A stretch of 64,000 nt of DNA from Proteles cristata cristata (taxonomy: Eukaryota; Chordata; Mammalia; Carnivora; Hyaenidae): assembly GCA_017311185.1 (NCBI GenBank), contig JAESUZ010003522.1, positions 218,272-282,271 on the forward strand. The letters run 5' to 3'. Of the stretch, positions 22,490 through 32,688 are shown piece by piece (the stretch's first letter is position 1; every line of letters starts with the position of its first letter). The translations under genes were made by a program, and so were the position numbers. The notes below the pieces were generated by a model. That model was not told the origin of the DNA and ran no database searches. It worked only from the letters and a program-made list of their open reading frames with translations.

Positions 22490-22949
22490 AATCAGTAGAC
22501 TTTACTTTTCCAGCAGTTTTAGGTTTACAGAAAAATTCAACAGAATGTATATAGCATTCATGTATATTCCTTCTCCCACCACCCAGTCTCTACTAGTATC
22601 AACATATTGCATTGGTGTGGTACATTTGCTGCAACTGATAAACCAGTGTTGATACATTATTATTAACTGAAGCCCATGGTTTACATTTGGGATCACTCTT
22701 TGTGCTGTATAGGTCTATAGATTTTACCAAAACAAATGTATACTGTCATGTATCCATCATTACAGTATCCTACAGAATAGCTTCACTGCTCTAAACAATC
22801 CCCTGGGCTCTGTGTATTCACCCCCGCTCCCCACCCCAAACCCTGCAGCCACTGGTCTTCATACTGTCTCTTTAGTTTTAGCTTTTCCAGAAAGTCACAT
22901 GGTTGGAATCATATAGTATGTAGCCTTTCCAGACTGGTTTCTCTTACTT
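22490..22949 (-). repeat. ancient L1M 3' UTR fragment
   Basis: GTTTTAGGTTTACAGAAAAA, CATTGGTGTGGTACATTTGC and AGTCACATGGTTGGAATCAT are antisense L1 3' UTR motifs. Confidence 0.7.
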
Positions 22950-22964
22950 AACAATATGCATTTT

Positions 22965-23199
22965 GGGGCATCTGGGTGGCTCAGTCAGTTAAGCGTTCTA
23001 TTTCAGCTAAAGTCATGATTTCACGGTTCATGAGTTCGAGCCCTGCATCTGGCTCTGTGTTGCTAGCACGGAGCCTGGAACCTGGAGTCTGCTTGAAGTT
23101 TTCTGTGTCTTCTTCTCTTTCTGCCCCTCCTCACCCCCGTTCACACTGCCTCTCTCGCTCTCTCTCTCTCAAAAACATTAAAAATTTTTTGAAAGGAAA
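22965..23199 (+). mobile_element. CAN SINE
   Basis: Head GGGGCATCTGGGTGGCTCAG. Duplication AACAATATGCATTT at 22950-22963 and 23200-23213. Confidence 0.92.
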
Positions 23200-23261
23200 A
23201 ACAATATGCATTTAATGTTCTCTCAGGTCTTTTAATGGCTTGATAACTCATTTCTTCTTCT

Positions 23262-23479
23262 TAATTTTTTAAAATGTTTATTTATTTTTGAGAGAGAGAG
23301 GAAGAGAGAGAGACAGAGCAAGCGTGAGGGAAGGAAACAGAGGGAGAGTGAAGGAGACTCCCAAGCAGGCTCTGCACTATCAGCAGAGACCCCAACGCAG
23401 GGCTCCATCCCACGAACTGCGAGGTCATGACCTGAATCAAAGTCGGACCCTTAACCGACTGAGCCACCCAGGTGCTCTG
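23262..23479 (-). mobile_element. CAN SINE, older type
   Basis: Body with AGCAAGCGTGAGGGAAGG in place of the usual AGCATGAGCAGGGG, head GAGCCACCCAGGTGCTC. Confidence 0.82.
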
Positions 23480-23489
23480 CTAGCATCAT

Positions 23490-23690
23490 TTCTTGAAAAG
23501 ACTATCCCCTCTGCATTGAATTTGCCTTTGCTCCTTTGTGAAGGATCAGTTGACTATATTTGTGTGGGCCTATTTTGGGCTCTCATCTGTTCCGTTGATC
23601 CATTTATCTATTCTCTCGCCAGTATCGCACTGTCTTTATTATGGTGGCTGCTTTTTAATTTATGTTTTATAGCCTTGTTCTTCTAAAAAA
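23490..23690 (-). repeat. ancient L1M ORF2 fragment
   Basis: TTTGTGAAGGATCAGTTGAC, GTTCCGTTGATCCATTTATC and ATTATGGTGGCTGC are antisense ORF2 text. Confidence 0.65.
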
Positions 23691-24020
23691 TAAGGTTTGA
23701 GACAGATTGCAATTTCAGTTACACTGGAAACAGGACAATTTTAATAAAAAGATAAAAATTGTAAAATATTAAACTATTGATTCTTCTGGCAGCACCTGCA
23801 TTCTTTGAAAAACTAGGACACACAGAAATATTACGATAGAGTATGGAATAGCCTGAGGACTTTTTACCTGCTGTCATTTATCTGACGACGTTGAAAATTG
23901 TAGTTTAGACAGAAAGATTCTGAAGTTGGGTTATTCTTAAATATTTTTGTTTTCTTTTATGTTTATGGAGGACTTTTTATCTGCTGTCATTTATCTGAAG
24001 ATGTTGAAAATTGTAGTTTA

Positions 24021-24248
24021 TTTATTTTTATTTTTATTTTTTAATTTTTTAAATGTTTAGTTTTGAGATAGAGAGATTGGGGCAGGGAGAGGGGCAGAGA
24101 GAGAGAGTCACAGAATCTGAAGCAGGCTCCAGCCTCTGAGCTGTGAGCACAGAGCCTCACAGGCTCTGTGGGCTCAAACGCACAAACTGTGAGATCATGA
24201 CCTGAGCTGAAGTCAGACGCTTCACCAACAGAGCCACCCAGGTGCCCC
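24021..24248 (-). mobile_element. CAN SINE inside the tandem duplication (left)
   Basis: Duplication GAAAATTGTAGTTTA / GAAAATTGTAGCTTA at 24006-24020 and 24249-24263. Confidence 0.92.
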
Positions 24249-24294
24249 GAAAATTGTAGCTTAGACAGAAAGATTCTGAAGTTGGATTATTCTT

Positions 24295-24505
24295 TTTTTT
24301 TTTTTTTAAGTGTTTTTATTTATTTCTGAGAGAGACAGCATGAACAGGGGAGGGTGAGAGAGAGGGAGATACAGAATCTGAAACACGCTCCAGGCTCTGA
24401 GCTAGCTGTCAGCAGAGCCTGATGCAGGGCTCGAACCCACAAACAGTGAGACCACGACCTGAGCTGATATCGGATGCTTAACCGACTGAGCTACCCAGGT
24501 GCCCC
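24295..24505 (-). mobile_element. CAN SINE inside the tandem duplication (right)
   Basis: Perfect 18-bp duplication TGAAGTTGGATTATTCTT at 24277-24294 and 24506-24523. Its head end is 190 bp from the terminal QORL2 exon. Confidence 0.93.
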
Positions 24506-24695
24506 TGAAGTTGGATTATTCTTAAATATTATTATTTTCCTTTGTGTTTATGGTGATTATTTAGCTGGTATTTCATAGTTATATACAGTTATTGGAGACA
24601 CATCTTAATATTTTAGCTCTTTTAAGATGTGACCTACCAACAAATGTTTGTTGAAATATGCAACTGTGACCATGTTTTTTTTTGAATTTTGTTAG

Positions 24696-24764
24696 GTCAA
24701 TGATGCCTTCCTTCATGTGATACAGCGCAAATCCACGGGCAAGGTGCTTATCTCCATGAAATAA
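24696..24764 (+). CDS. CRYZL2: QORL2 terminal coding exon and stop
   Basis: Acceptor GAATTTTGTTAG, then 22 codons VNDAFLHVIQRKSTGKVLIS plus MK and a TAA stop at 24762-24764. The GKVLIS ending matches the family C-terminus. The hexamer AATAAA at 24760-24765 overlaps the stop codon, but no GT-rich element follows, so I do not call it the polyadenylation site. A later AATAAA at 25946-25951 lies in an old L2-like repeat and is only a weak candidate. Confidence 0.92.
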   Translation, partial: VNDAFLHVIQRKSTGKVLISMK

Positions 24765-25059
24765 ATCCTCACCTTGGCAGCAAATTCAGCATGTCCAAAT
24801 CCAAGCTCCTCATCTTTCCAAAAACCCTCATTTCCCTCCTGTGTTTCTAAAAGTGGGACCGCTTTCCTTATTAATCCAGGTTCAAAATCTTTTAGAGACC
24901 TCTTCGATTCTGCTTTCTTATTCCTTGTAATTAGTGTGACACATACTTTATTGTCCTAACTTGGCCATCTTTGTGAGGGAAAGGAGGCCGTTAGTAACTA
25001 CACCCAGCAAGCAGGCGCCCCAGGCAAAGCGTGATGGCCATCCTGTTCCTAATGCCTCA

Positions 25060-25595
25060 GTGACCAGGTTCTGTCATCCCCAACTCTAAGATATCTCTCA
25101 CCTCTGTATCCTCTTTTCCATTCCCACTAATTATGTTTCATCTGCTAATTCCAATTACCTTCTGACTGGCTTTCCAACCTTTAAATGCCCCCCACCCATC
25201 CATCCTTGCTATACCTTATTGCCATGCTGACCTTCCTAAAGTACTGCCATGACTGTGTCTCTACTCGGATAACCTGGAATGGCTCCCCTTGAACATGGCG
25301 GAGTTCAGACACCTCAGGCTAGCATTTTTTTTACGTCCATGACCTTGCCACGTTCGGCTCTGTGATCTCATGTTACACAATGCCTCGGGGCCCTCCGTAT
25401 GCACTTAGATTTCCTGCCAACCCCCTTTGCTCTGTTCAAGCAGTTTCCTCTACTTCCTTGTCCCTGTCAAACATAAACCTTTCTGACCCTCAAGACCAAC
25501 CTCTGCCATGAGCCTGTCCCCTCAGGAGGCTGGTCACTTCTTCCCTTCCGCCTTCCTGTAGCTGTCCCCCTGAGATTTGTCACATTCTGTCTTGC
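25060..25595 (+). repeat. L2 LINE
   Basis: TTCCTAAAGTACTGCCATGAC, TGGAATGGCTCCCCTTGAAC and CATGACCTTGCCACGTTCGG are L2 3' region motifs. Confidence 0.65.
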
Positions 25596-25614
25596 ACTGA
25601 AGGGAGCAGCGTGT

Positions 25615-25820
25615 CTAGCAGAATGAACACAGGATTCTGAATCTAAGATGTGGGTTCGAATCCCGGTCTTACCACTTTGGAGGTGGTTACTTAAGGTCTG
25701 TGAGCCTTCATTTTCTCATTGTAAGGTGGATATTATACTATCTACCTCACAGCACTGTCGTGGGCAATACGTGCAGTGATTGGCCAAAGTACCTGTTGCG
25801 TGGTGAGCTATTGGCAAGTG
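25615..25820 (+). repeat. MIR SINE
   Basis: TGTGGGTTCGAATCCCGGTC, then TTTTCTCATTGTAAGGTGG and ACCTCACAGCACTGTCG. The tRNA-like GGTTCGAATCCC is the MIR head, not a tRNA gene. Confidence 0.75.
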
Positions 25821-25849
25821 CTAGTTACGTTCACTTCTTTCTTTCCTCC

Positions 25850-25970
25850 TTTCCCAAGGTAGCATACATTTTTTGAAAGTGGGTACCATGTCTGATTCAC
25901 CTTTGTACCTCCCACAATACCTAGCACAATGAGGGGTAAATATGCAATAAATCGAATTGATTATAAATTA
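25850..25970 (+). repeat. L2-like 3' end
   Basis: GGGTACCATGTCTGATTCAC, AATACCTAGCACAATGAGG and GCAATAAATCGAATTGA follow the L2 terminal pattern. It carries the first clear AATAAA after the QORL2 stop overlap. Confidence 0.55.
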
Positions 25971-26005
25971 TCTACAAGTCTTAAACTGTGGGAGTAAGTT
26001 AAGAA

Positions 26006-26455
26006 TAACAAACCAATGTCCATCAACAGATGAATGGAGAAACAAAATGTGGTATAAACACACAGTAATATTATTTGGCCTTAAAAAGGAATGAAATTCT
26101 GATACATGCTATCACAAGGATGAACTTGAAGATGTTATGCTAAGTGACATAAGCCAGTCACAAGAGGACAAATATGGTGTGATTCCACTTATAGGAAGTA
26201 CTGAGAGTAGTCAAATTCATAGAGATAGGAAGTAAATGGTGGTTGCCCGGGGCTGGGGGGAGGTTATTGTTCAGTGAGTACAGAGTTTCTGTTTGGGAAG
26301 ACAAACAAGTTTGGGGAATGTGCGGTGGTGATGGCTGCCCAACAATGATGATGTACTTGATGTCACTGAACTGTACATAGAAAAATGGTTACAATGATAA
26401 ATTTTATGTCATGGATGTTTTACTGCAATAAAAAAATGTAAAAAAAAAAAAAATG
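26006..26455 (+). repeat. L1M-type 3' end with A tail, + strand
   Basis: CATCAACAGATGAATGGAGA, ACATAAGCCAGTCACAAGAG, CACTGAACTGTACATAG and a final AATAAAAAAATG plus A-run. It is the only clear + strand L1 end in the window. Confidence 0.85.
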
Positions 26456-27007
26456 CCCCGCAACTTATTACCTCACATCTAAGTGAATCCATTCAGAGAA
26501 GAGAGCACAGGGGGCGAGTTGAGTGCTCAGCTAAGGTTCAAGGAAGTTCCAGTCTCTGCCCAAGGCCGGTCTATGGAGCAAGGTCCTCTACGTTTGTTGG
26601 TGCTAAACCTTGTTTTCTACTCATCCTACTCTCCTCCATGACTGATAATTCCCAAAAAGGAGAGTGGTGGGGTGGGGATAAAACAGATGCCAGACATCAC
26701 AGGGATAGGGGTACTTTTACTTATTCTTCAGGAGAATAAGTACTTACTTATTCTAATAAATGTGGTAAGAGGCTTTGTTTTCTGATAAGTCCTTCAGGCC
26801 TTTTGGGAATACCTGTCTTCTCAGGATCTCCCCACCAAAAGTGCTTTTGGAAGAAGTGAATTATAAAATAGGGAGTGAACATTTGGGGAAAGAATTTAAA
26901 ACTGAGAAAGTAGCAGAAGGTGGGGGAGGGCAAGGTGTCAGGGAAGCCATCCCTGTGTCTGTTGTGGGACCCTGTGGTGCTTCTGTGAGGGCCAGAGCCC
27001 ACACTGC

Positions 27008-27176
27008 ACCTCTTCCTGCAAGCGGGCGAGGGGCAGAGGGTGAGGGGAACAGAGGATCTGAAGCAGGCTCTGTGCTGACAGCAGCGAACCCCGATGGGGG
27101 CTCAAACTCACAAACTGAGATCATAAGCTGAGCCCAGGTCAGGCGCTGAACTGACTGAGCCACCAAGGCGCTCCCA
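27008..27176 (-). mobile_element. degenerate CAN SINE
   Basis: Only parts are clear: GATCTGAAGCAGGCTCTGTG and GAGCCACCAAGGCGCTCCC. The tail side is lost. Confidence 0.7.
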
Positions 27177-28025
27177 ACCATATTTTTCTTAAATTTTTCT
27201 GAGCTGGTTTGTATTTAAATGAAAATCGGCCTTCAAAAATATCAAGACACCAACTTTGAGGCTCATTAAAAAATTTCCTGTCACCCTTTGGGATAATCAA
27301 AGACATGCTGGGCAGAGAGAGGCGAGAAAGATCAGGGTTGGGGAAAGTGCACAAGCCCAGTGCGGAGCTACCCTTCCCTTCCTTCAGAGCTGGTCAGTGG
27401 GTATCACTGGTAATGAAGATCGATTGCCCTCCCCTCACAAACATCAAAATGACTTAGATTGAAAGAGGCAGTCATTAGGAGAGTGAGTTTCTTCAGGTTT
27501 AACAAGTATTGGTTAGAACCCTTAATGACCTGCTCTCTGCTTGCCGTGTTCCTGCTTCATTGTAATGATTTGATTTGAAAGCATTTGACTTATATTTTAG
27601 TCATCGTTTGGCTGTTCCACCATCTGAGCCATTAGTCTGAAAAAAAGAATCAATGCAGCTCCAAGTGACAGCATTTATTCGATAGTCACAGACTTTCCCC
27701 AGCTCTCGCCCGTGGGCTGGCTGCCGGAGGAATCACTCCCGCACACCTACCTCTCCGTTTTCACTAGCTGTGGGTCTGTCCACCTGCACACAATTCCCTC
27801 AACAACCCAAGCGAGGTTTTGTGCTCTTAGCCATAGGATAACCTTGCCTCTTCATGGGCAGGATATGTGTCCCCGGCTCCTTCCTCTGCAGCTGTGGTAA
27901 AGACCACAAAAGATTTGTCATGTAGCAAGAGAAGAGAAATAAAGGCATCCTCACATCATCGCTTGTATTCAACAACAAAAAATTAAATAAACTAAGAAAA
28001 ATTTACACTGTTTTTTCTTTCACTT
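27177..28025. other. intergenic, unassigned
   Basis: No gene or clear repeat seen. Frames of 62-71 codons overlap one another and lack recognisable content. Confidence 0.45.
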
Positions 28026-28041
28026 AACTTCTCAGATTGTG

Positions 28042-28270
28042 GGGGCGCCTGGGTGGCTTAGTCGGTTAAGCATCCGACTTTCGCTTAGGTCATGATCTCG
28101 CGGTTCATGGGTTCGAGCCTCGCGTCGGGCTCTGTGCTGACTGCCAGCTCAGAGCCTGGAGCCTGTTTCAGTCTGTGACTCCCCTCTCTCTGACCCTCCC
28201 CTGCTCACGCTGTCTCTCTCTCTCTCTCTCTCTCTGCTAGAAATAAATTTAAAAAAAAAAACAAAAAAAA
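28042..28270 (+). mobile_element. CAN SINE, young
   Basis: Near-consensus head GGGGCGCCTGGGTGGCTTAG and long A tail. Perfect 16-bp duplication AACTTCTCAGATTGTG at 28026-28041 and 28271-28286. Confidence 0.95.
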
Positions 28271-28589
28271 AACTTCTCAGATTGTGTAAGTGAATCACAG
28301 AGCAGTGACTTCTCAGAATATTTATTGTTTATAAAAATCATGGGCAGGGAAGACCCAACATTAAACAAACAAGTGCTGGCATGTCTAATTGTTCTCTTCC
28401 TCTGGCTTCTTCGTCACAGCTTATTGCTAGATAGAAGCCCTGAGCTTAAAGTATGCTGACTTCTGGAACTTTCTTGTTGTTGAGAAATCCTATACAGAGT
28501 GATTTTTATTAAAAAAAAATTTTTTTTTGCTGTGTTTAGAAATAGTTTCTTGGACTTCAGTGAATTGCCTCATTATTTTAAAAATGGTG

Positions 28590-28835
28590 CTGTTAAGATA
28601 ATCACAAAAAAAAAATCATTGAAAAAAGTCAAAGCAGCAAAAAGTTTATGAGTAGAAATTTTATCCTAATTTTCTCTAACTTGTATGTCTTATTCCCTCT
28701 CTCCAGGGAAACCACTGTAAGCAATTTGGCGCTGGTTTCATAGATCCTTTAAACACATACACATGGTGCATACATGCAGAGGTTTTTTTTTTTTTTTAAA
28801 TAAAGACATACATAGGTTTAAAAATAACTGATCAT
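28590..28835. repeat. ancient L1-like fragment
   Basis: CCAGGGAAACCACTGTAAGC and TTTAAACACATACACATGG resemble an old antisense LINE 3' region that resumes near 29338. The assignment is uncertain. Confidence 0.35.
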
Positions 28836-29049
28836 GGGGGCACCTGGGTGGCTCAGTCAGTTGAGCATCTGACTTGGTTTTGGCTCAGGTCACGACCTCA
28901 CGGTTCATAAGTCTGAGCCCCACGATGGGCTCTGTGCTGAAGTGTGGAGTCTGCATAGGATTCTCTCCCTCCCTCCCTCTCTCTGCCGCCCTCACCCCAC
29001 TCATGCGCATCCATGCGCTCTCTCTCTGTCAAAATAAATTAATGAATTA
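28836..29049 (+). mobile_element. CAN SINE, older type
   Basis: Head GGGGGCACCTGGGTGGCTCA. Near duplication AATAACTGATCAT / ATTAACTGATCAT at 28823-28835 and 29050-29062. Confidence 0.85.
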
Positions 29050-29094
29050 ATTAACTGATCATAGTATGCACGCTGTTCTGTATTGTACTGTTTT

Positions 29095-29319
29095 TTAAAA
29101 CATTTTTAAAAAATTTTTTATTTATTTCTAGGAGAGAGAGAGAGAGAGACAGCGTGAGCAGGGGAGGGTCAGAGAGAGAGGGAGTCACAGACTGAAACAG
29201 GCTCCAGGCTCTGAGCTGGCAGTCAGCACAGAGCCCGACGTGGGGCTCGAACCCACGAACCGCGAGATCATGACTGAAGCGAAAGTCGGACGCTTAACTG
29301 ACAAAGCCACCCAGGCGCC
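29095..29319 (-). mobile_element. CAN SINE, TCTAGGAGAG subfamily
   Basis: Shares CAGACTGAAACAGGCTCC, CTGGCAGTCAGC and GCGAAAGTCGG with the copies at 4665, 40923 and 47245. Perfect 18-bp duplication TCTGTATTGTACTGTTTT at 29077-29094 and 29320-29337. Confidence 0.95.
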
Positions 29320-29718
29320 TCTGTATTGTACTGTTTTAAATTGTATGCCATGAACACCATTCCATATTAGTAAAATAGACACCTCCCTCTTTTTAACAGC
29401 TGCTTAGTGTTCCATAATAAGGATATATATCATATGCAACCACTTTCTTATTAGTGGGCTTATTCATTTATTCACCTTGATGTAATAAACATGGCTGTGC
29501 CTCTGTGTGACAAACTCAGCACAGCACGGGAATATACACGATGCTGGGCAGAAGTTTACAAATTTAGTGGGGGAGACAAACATGAATTAAAATCACAAAA
29601 CCATGCCAAGTTAGTGCCCCATAAAGTATAAAGGTGGAATCTAACTCAGGCAGGTCAGGAAAGGTTTCCCTGAGGAGAGATGCTTAAAATTGTCTGAAGA
29701 TGGAGGTTTCTGGAGCAC

Positions 29719-29926
29719 TTATTTATTTATTTTAATGTTTATTTTTGAAAGAGAAAGAGTGTGAGCGGGGGAGGGGCAGAGAGAGAGAGAGAGACAGAAT
29801 CTGAAGCAGGCTCCAGGCTCCGAGCTGTCAGCACAGAGCCCCACGCAGGGCTCGAACTCGTCAACCAGGAGATCATGACCTGAGCCGAGGTAGGACGCTT
29901 CACCAACTAAGCCACCCAGGTACCCC
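29719..29926 (-). mobile_element. CAN SINE
   Basis: Body intact, head AAGCCACCCAGGTACCCC. Flanks are only loosely alike (GGAGCACTTATTT and GGAACATTTAATT). Confidence 0.85.
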
Positions 29927-30700
29927 ACGGAACATTTAATTCTAGGAATTTAAATAGGCAGGGAAGGGAGGGAGGAGTGTTAGGCGCTGTGGCAAATGGA
30001 AGTCGGTGAGTGAGAGGGGCTGAGCGATGAAGAGCAGGGCTGGAGGGGGGAGCCATGGAGGCAGGTATTATAAAATGAGGCCGCAGGCAGGCCCGGATTA
30101 GTCAGGGACCTGTGGCCAATTATAGGTTTCTGCCTGTAGCTTAAAAGGATGAGATGCCACGCAGTGCTCTAAGTGGGGGTGGTGTAGACGCAGCATGACC
30201 AGCACAGCATTTTTGGAAGAATCCTCCTAGCTATAGTGGGGAGAAAGTTTGGGAGAGGAACAGACCAATTAGGAGTCCATGAACGTCTAAACAGGAGAGG
30301 AGGGTACCTGAGACTAAGGTGTGATGATGGGAAGGAGAGAAATGGGCAGGGCAGAGAGCTCTGTGGGGGGTAAAAGCAAAGGAAGGGGGGGGAGGGAGAG
30401 AAATGTCAAGATGTCTCCTAGCTTCCTGGATAGGTATTTGAGGGGAGGAACACCGGAAGAGAACTGAGTTTTGGCCGTGGCAGGGCATATGATGGGGTCA
30501 GAAGACGAGGTTGTGTGTATATTGAGACATCCATGAGATGTCAGCTGTGCAGTTTTATATACCTGTTCTTGCTCGGAAGAGAGGTGTGGCCTAGAGATAC
30601 AAATCTGGGTGTCATTTGCATGGAGGTACCATTGACACCTGTGATGAGATTGTAGCTTCAGCATGGAGAGAGAAGGGAAGAGGGTCTAGACTGACTGGAA
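29927..30700. repeat. unidentified ancient repeat, same style as 5285-5760
   Basis: GGCAGGGAAGGGAGGGAGG, CATCCATGAGATGTCAGCTG and TAGAGATACAAATCTGGG are typical of a widespread old mammalian repeat I cannot name. Reverse frames of 85 and 116 codons here are not genes. Confidence 0.4.
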
Positions 30701-30814
30701 ACATCTTTCCTCTCAGCAGGTCTATGGAATATCGTGACTGTGTTGTGGACCACTGAAAGAGACTTGGAGAGGGATAGGTTGGTGATTTCACATGAATCAC
30801 AAGAGGTTATCAGA

Positions 30815-31040
30815 AGGCTGTATTGCACAATGAATAAAGCACCATTCTCTCAGTGGAGGACCAGTGTGGGGCCCCAAGTTCAGCTGTGTGACCTTGGTCT
30901 AGACTCCTTTTTTAATTTTCTCTTGTAAAACAATGAAGATCACAATTTGTTTTTTATACCTTGCATGGTTCATGTGAGGGTCAAATGAGATAATGTATGA
31001 TAATGTGTGAAAGCGCTTTCTAATTGTCATTTTCATAATA
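30815..31040 (+). repeat. MIR-like SINE
   Basis: GTTCAGCTGTGTGACCTTGG, TTTTCTCTTGTAAAACAATG and GGGTCAAATGAGATAATG follow MIR order. Confidence 0.65.
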
Positions 31041-32165
31041 GATTATGAGGTCGTCCAGCACCAGTGTGTTCAAATTCATTTCAGAGTTGAAGCAAAAATG
31101 TATATTTTATTTGGCATCTGCTGGGCTGACATGAAGCAAAGGAATTGTCTGATTTTTAAAAGTGTCTTTCAAATATTTCTACACTCTATTGTAGCTGAAG
31201 CCGTTGTGCCCTTTTATACAGAATAATGGATGAAGTGATGGGAGCCCCATGATCTGATGTACCTCAAAGACATACCAAGCCAGGCAAGGTCTAGAGAAGG
31301 ACACCTAAATTGATCCAGAGGGTAGAGAGGGTTCTTTTGTGAGGGATGATGAAAGATTAGGGCTCTTCATTCTGGAAAGACACAGGCTGAGAGGGGAAGA
31401 GGATTGAAATTTATAAAATAATGAAAATCATAGGATAAAAATATGAACTTATTAAATCCCAGAGCACAAGAACCAGGAACAACTTTATCATTTTAAAGAA
31501 ATAGCTTTAGGGCAAAGTAAAAATAGTACTTCTTTACACAGGAATACTGAGTATATGGAACTCACTACTCTCAAAGATTGCTAGGATCAAAATAAAATAT
31601 TATAAGAGAAAGACATGTATTTCTGGAGAATAGATTCAGATTACAAAATGAAATTAAAAACAGTTTGGGTAAATCTCCCTAGTCTTGGACAGTAGCACCA
31701 TGGAGGGTGGCCATGAACCTTTCCTGTCCCCATCTGGGGTCCTTGTCCAGATCAAAATTCCCGAGAGGATGTGCCATAGAAGACAGAGCACAGAATTTGA
31801 GCTCAGAGGGCCTGGCTGCAAGTGACCTTAGGGAATCACTTCTTACTTATGTACCTCGATTTCCTCATATGCAAAAAGAAAAAAAAGGCATTAACCTGCC
31901 TCACTATTGTGCGAGAGATTCAGCTGAAGGAATGTCTCTGGCAGTGTTTTGTAATTGGTAAACATATTATCCTTAGGAGCATAAGAATTTCTACTTTTAT
32001 GGTTGCATTTCCAATTCTATTTCCTTTAGGTGAGTTGACCTTCACCTTGTCCTTCCTGATGAGGGCAGGGACACTTCCTGGTCCTCTATGGAGGGAGGTA
32101 GAGAGAATGCAGACATCTCTTCTTTCGTCCCCTTTTCCTCCTTGCAAAGGTAGAGAAATAAAGGT
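31041..32165. other. intergenic, mostly unassigned
   Basis: A weak MIR-like piece near 31790-31890 (GCAAGTGACCTTAGGGAATC, GATTTCCTCATATGC). Otherwise nothing recognisable; a 126-codon frame at 31822-32202 has no domain. Confidence 0.4.
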
Positions 32166-32170
32166 AAGGA

Positions 32171-32506
32171 AGGGTTACCTGGTCAGTAGGTTAAGTGTCT
32201 GACTCTCTTTTTTTTATAATGCTTATTTATTTATTGAGAGAAAGAGAATGGGGGAAGGGCGGAGGGGTAGGGGGAAGGGCAGAGAGATGCTTAAGTGACT
32301 GAGCCACCCAAGAGCCCCTAGCATCTGATTCTTGATATCAGCTCAGGTTGTGACCTCATGATCTTGTGGTCATGGGATCCACCCTGAGTTGGGCTCCACA
32401 ATGAATGTACAGCCTGCTTGGGATTCTCTCTCTGCTCCTCCCCTGCGCACATGCGAAAAGGCATTCTCTTTCCCTCTCTCTCTCAAAAGAAATCAACATT
32501 TTTTAA
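32171..32506 (+). mobile_element. old CAN-type SINE split by a second SINE
   Basis: A worn head (ACCTGGTCAGTAGGTTAAG) stops at about 32204 and the body resumes at about 32321 (GATATCAGCTCAGGTTGTGA) with (CT)n and an A-rich end near 32506. Confidence 0.75.
32205..32320 (-). mobile_element. short CAN SINE nested in the + copy
   Basis: Tail and head with an internal deletion (GAGAGATGC runs straight into TTAAGTGACTGAGCCACCC). GTGTCTGACTCT and GCATCTGATTCT flank it. Confidence 0.75.
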
Positions 32507-32688
32507 AAAGGTAAGGAGAACTTTGAAAGCATCTCTCTTCTCCTTTGGACATTTTGGGTGGTGAGATGCCACCCAAAAACTGGGGTATTCTGGTCTTTGG
32601 GCAACTTCAAGGGTTCTCGCAGATCTTAGGAAAACTAGAAAAGGGGCGTACAGGGCTAGATGAAAAAAAACCATGGGGACTGGTTTCT

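Larger units (their letters stand above)
23855..24552. repeat. 113-bp tandem duplication, second copy split by two SINEs
   Basis: Copy 1 is 23855-23967. Copy 2 starts at 23968 with the same GAGGACTTTTTA...CTGTCATTTATCTGA, then is broken by SINEs at 24021-24248 and 24295-24505, and resumes to TTTATG at 24552. The copies differ at only a few bases. Confidence 0.85.
1401..24764 (+). other. CRYZL2: QORL2 gene (quinone oxidoreductase-like protein 2), 3' portion, seven exons
   Basis: Gene-level entry. Seven exons (1401-1459, 2014-2079, 2861-2970, 3773-3854, 8514-8695, 14126-14354, 24696-24764) join in frame into 264 residues plus TAA. The family is the zinc-free quinone oxidoreductase branch of the medium-chain dehydrogenase/reductases, which bind NADPH in a Rossmann fold; the substrate of this member is not established. 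Seen here: the cofactor motif TAAAGATGLAVID in the fourth exon, the VIDTVGGDVF strand in the fifth, and a C-terminus GKVLISMK. Family proteins are about 350 residues, so roughly the first 85 residues lie upstream. Every intron is GT-AG and split codons rejoin correctly. No stop or frameshift was found, unlike the human pseudogene CRYZL2P. Introns of 4.7, 5.4 and 10.3 kb are filled with retrotransposons. Whether it is transcribed cannot be judged from sequence. Confidence 0.9.

Noticed and set aside
24760..24765. AATAAA overlapping the QORL2 stop as the polyadenylation signal
   Set aside because: No GT-rich downstream element and it would leave almost no 3' UTR; kept only as a remark.
30314..30664. 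116-codon reverse frame
   Set aside because: Lies in an ancient purine-rich repeat whose complement is open by composition.
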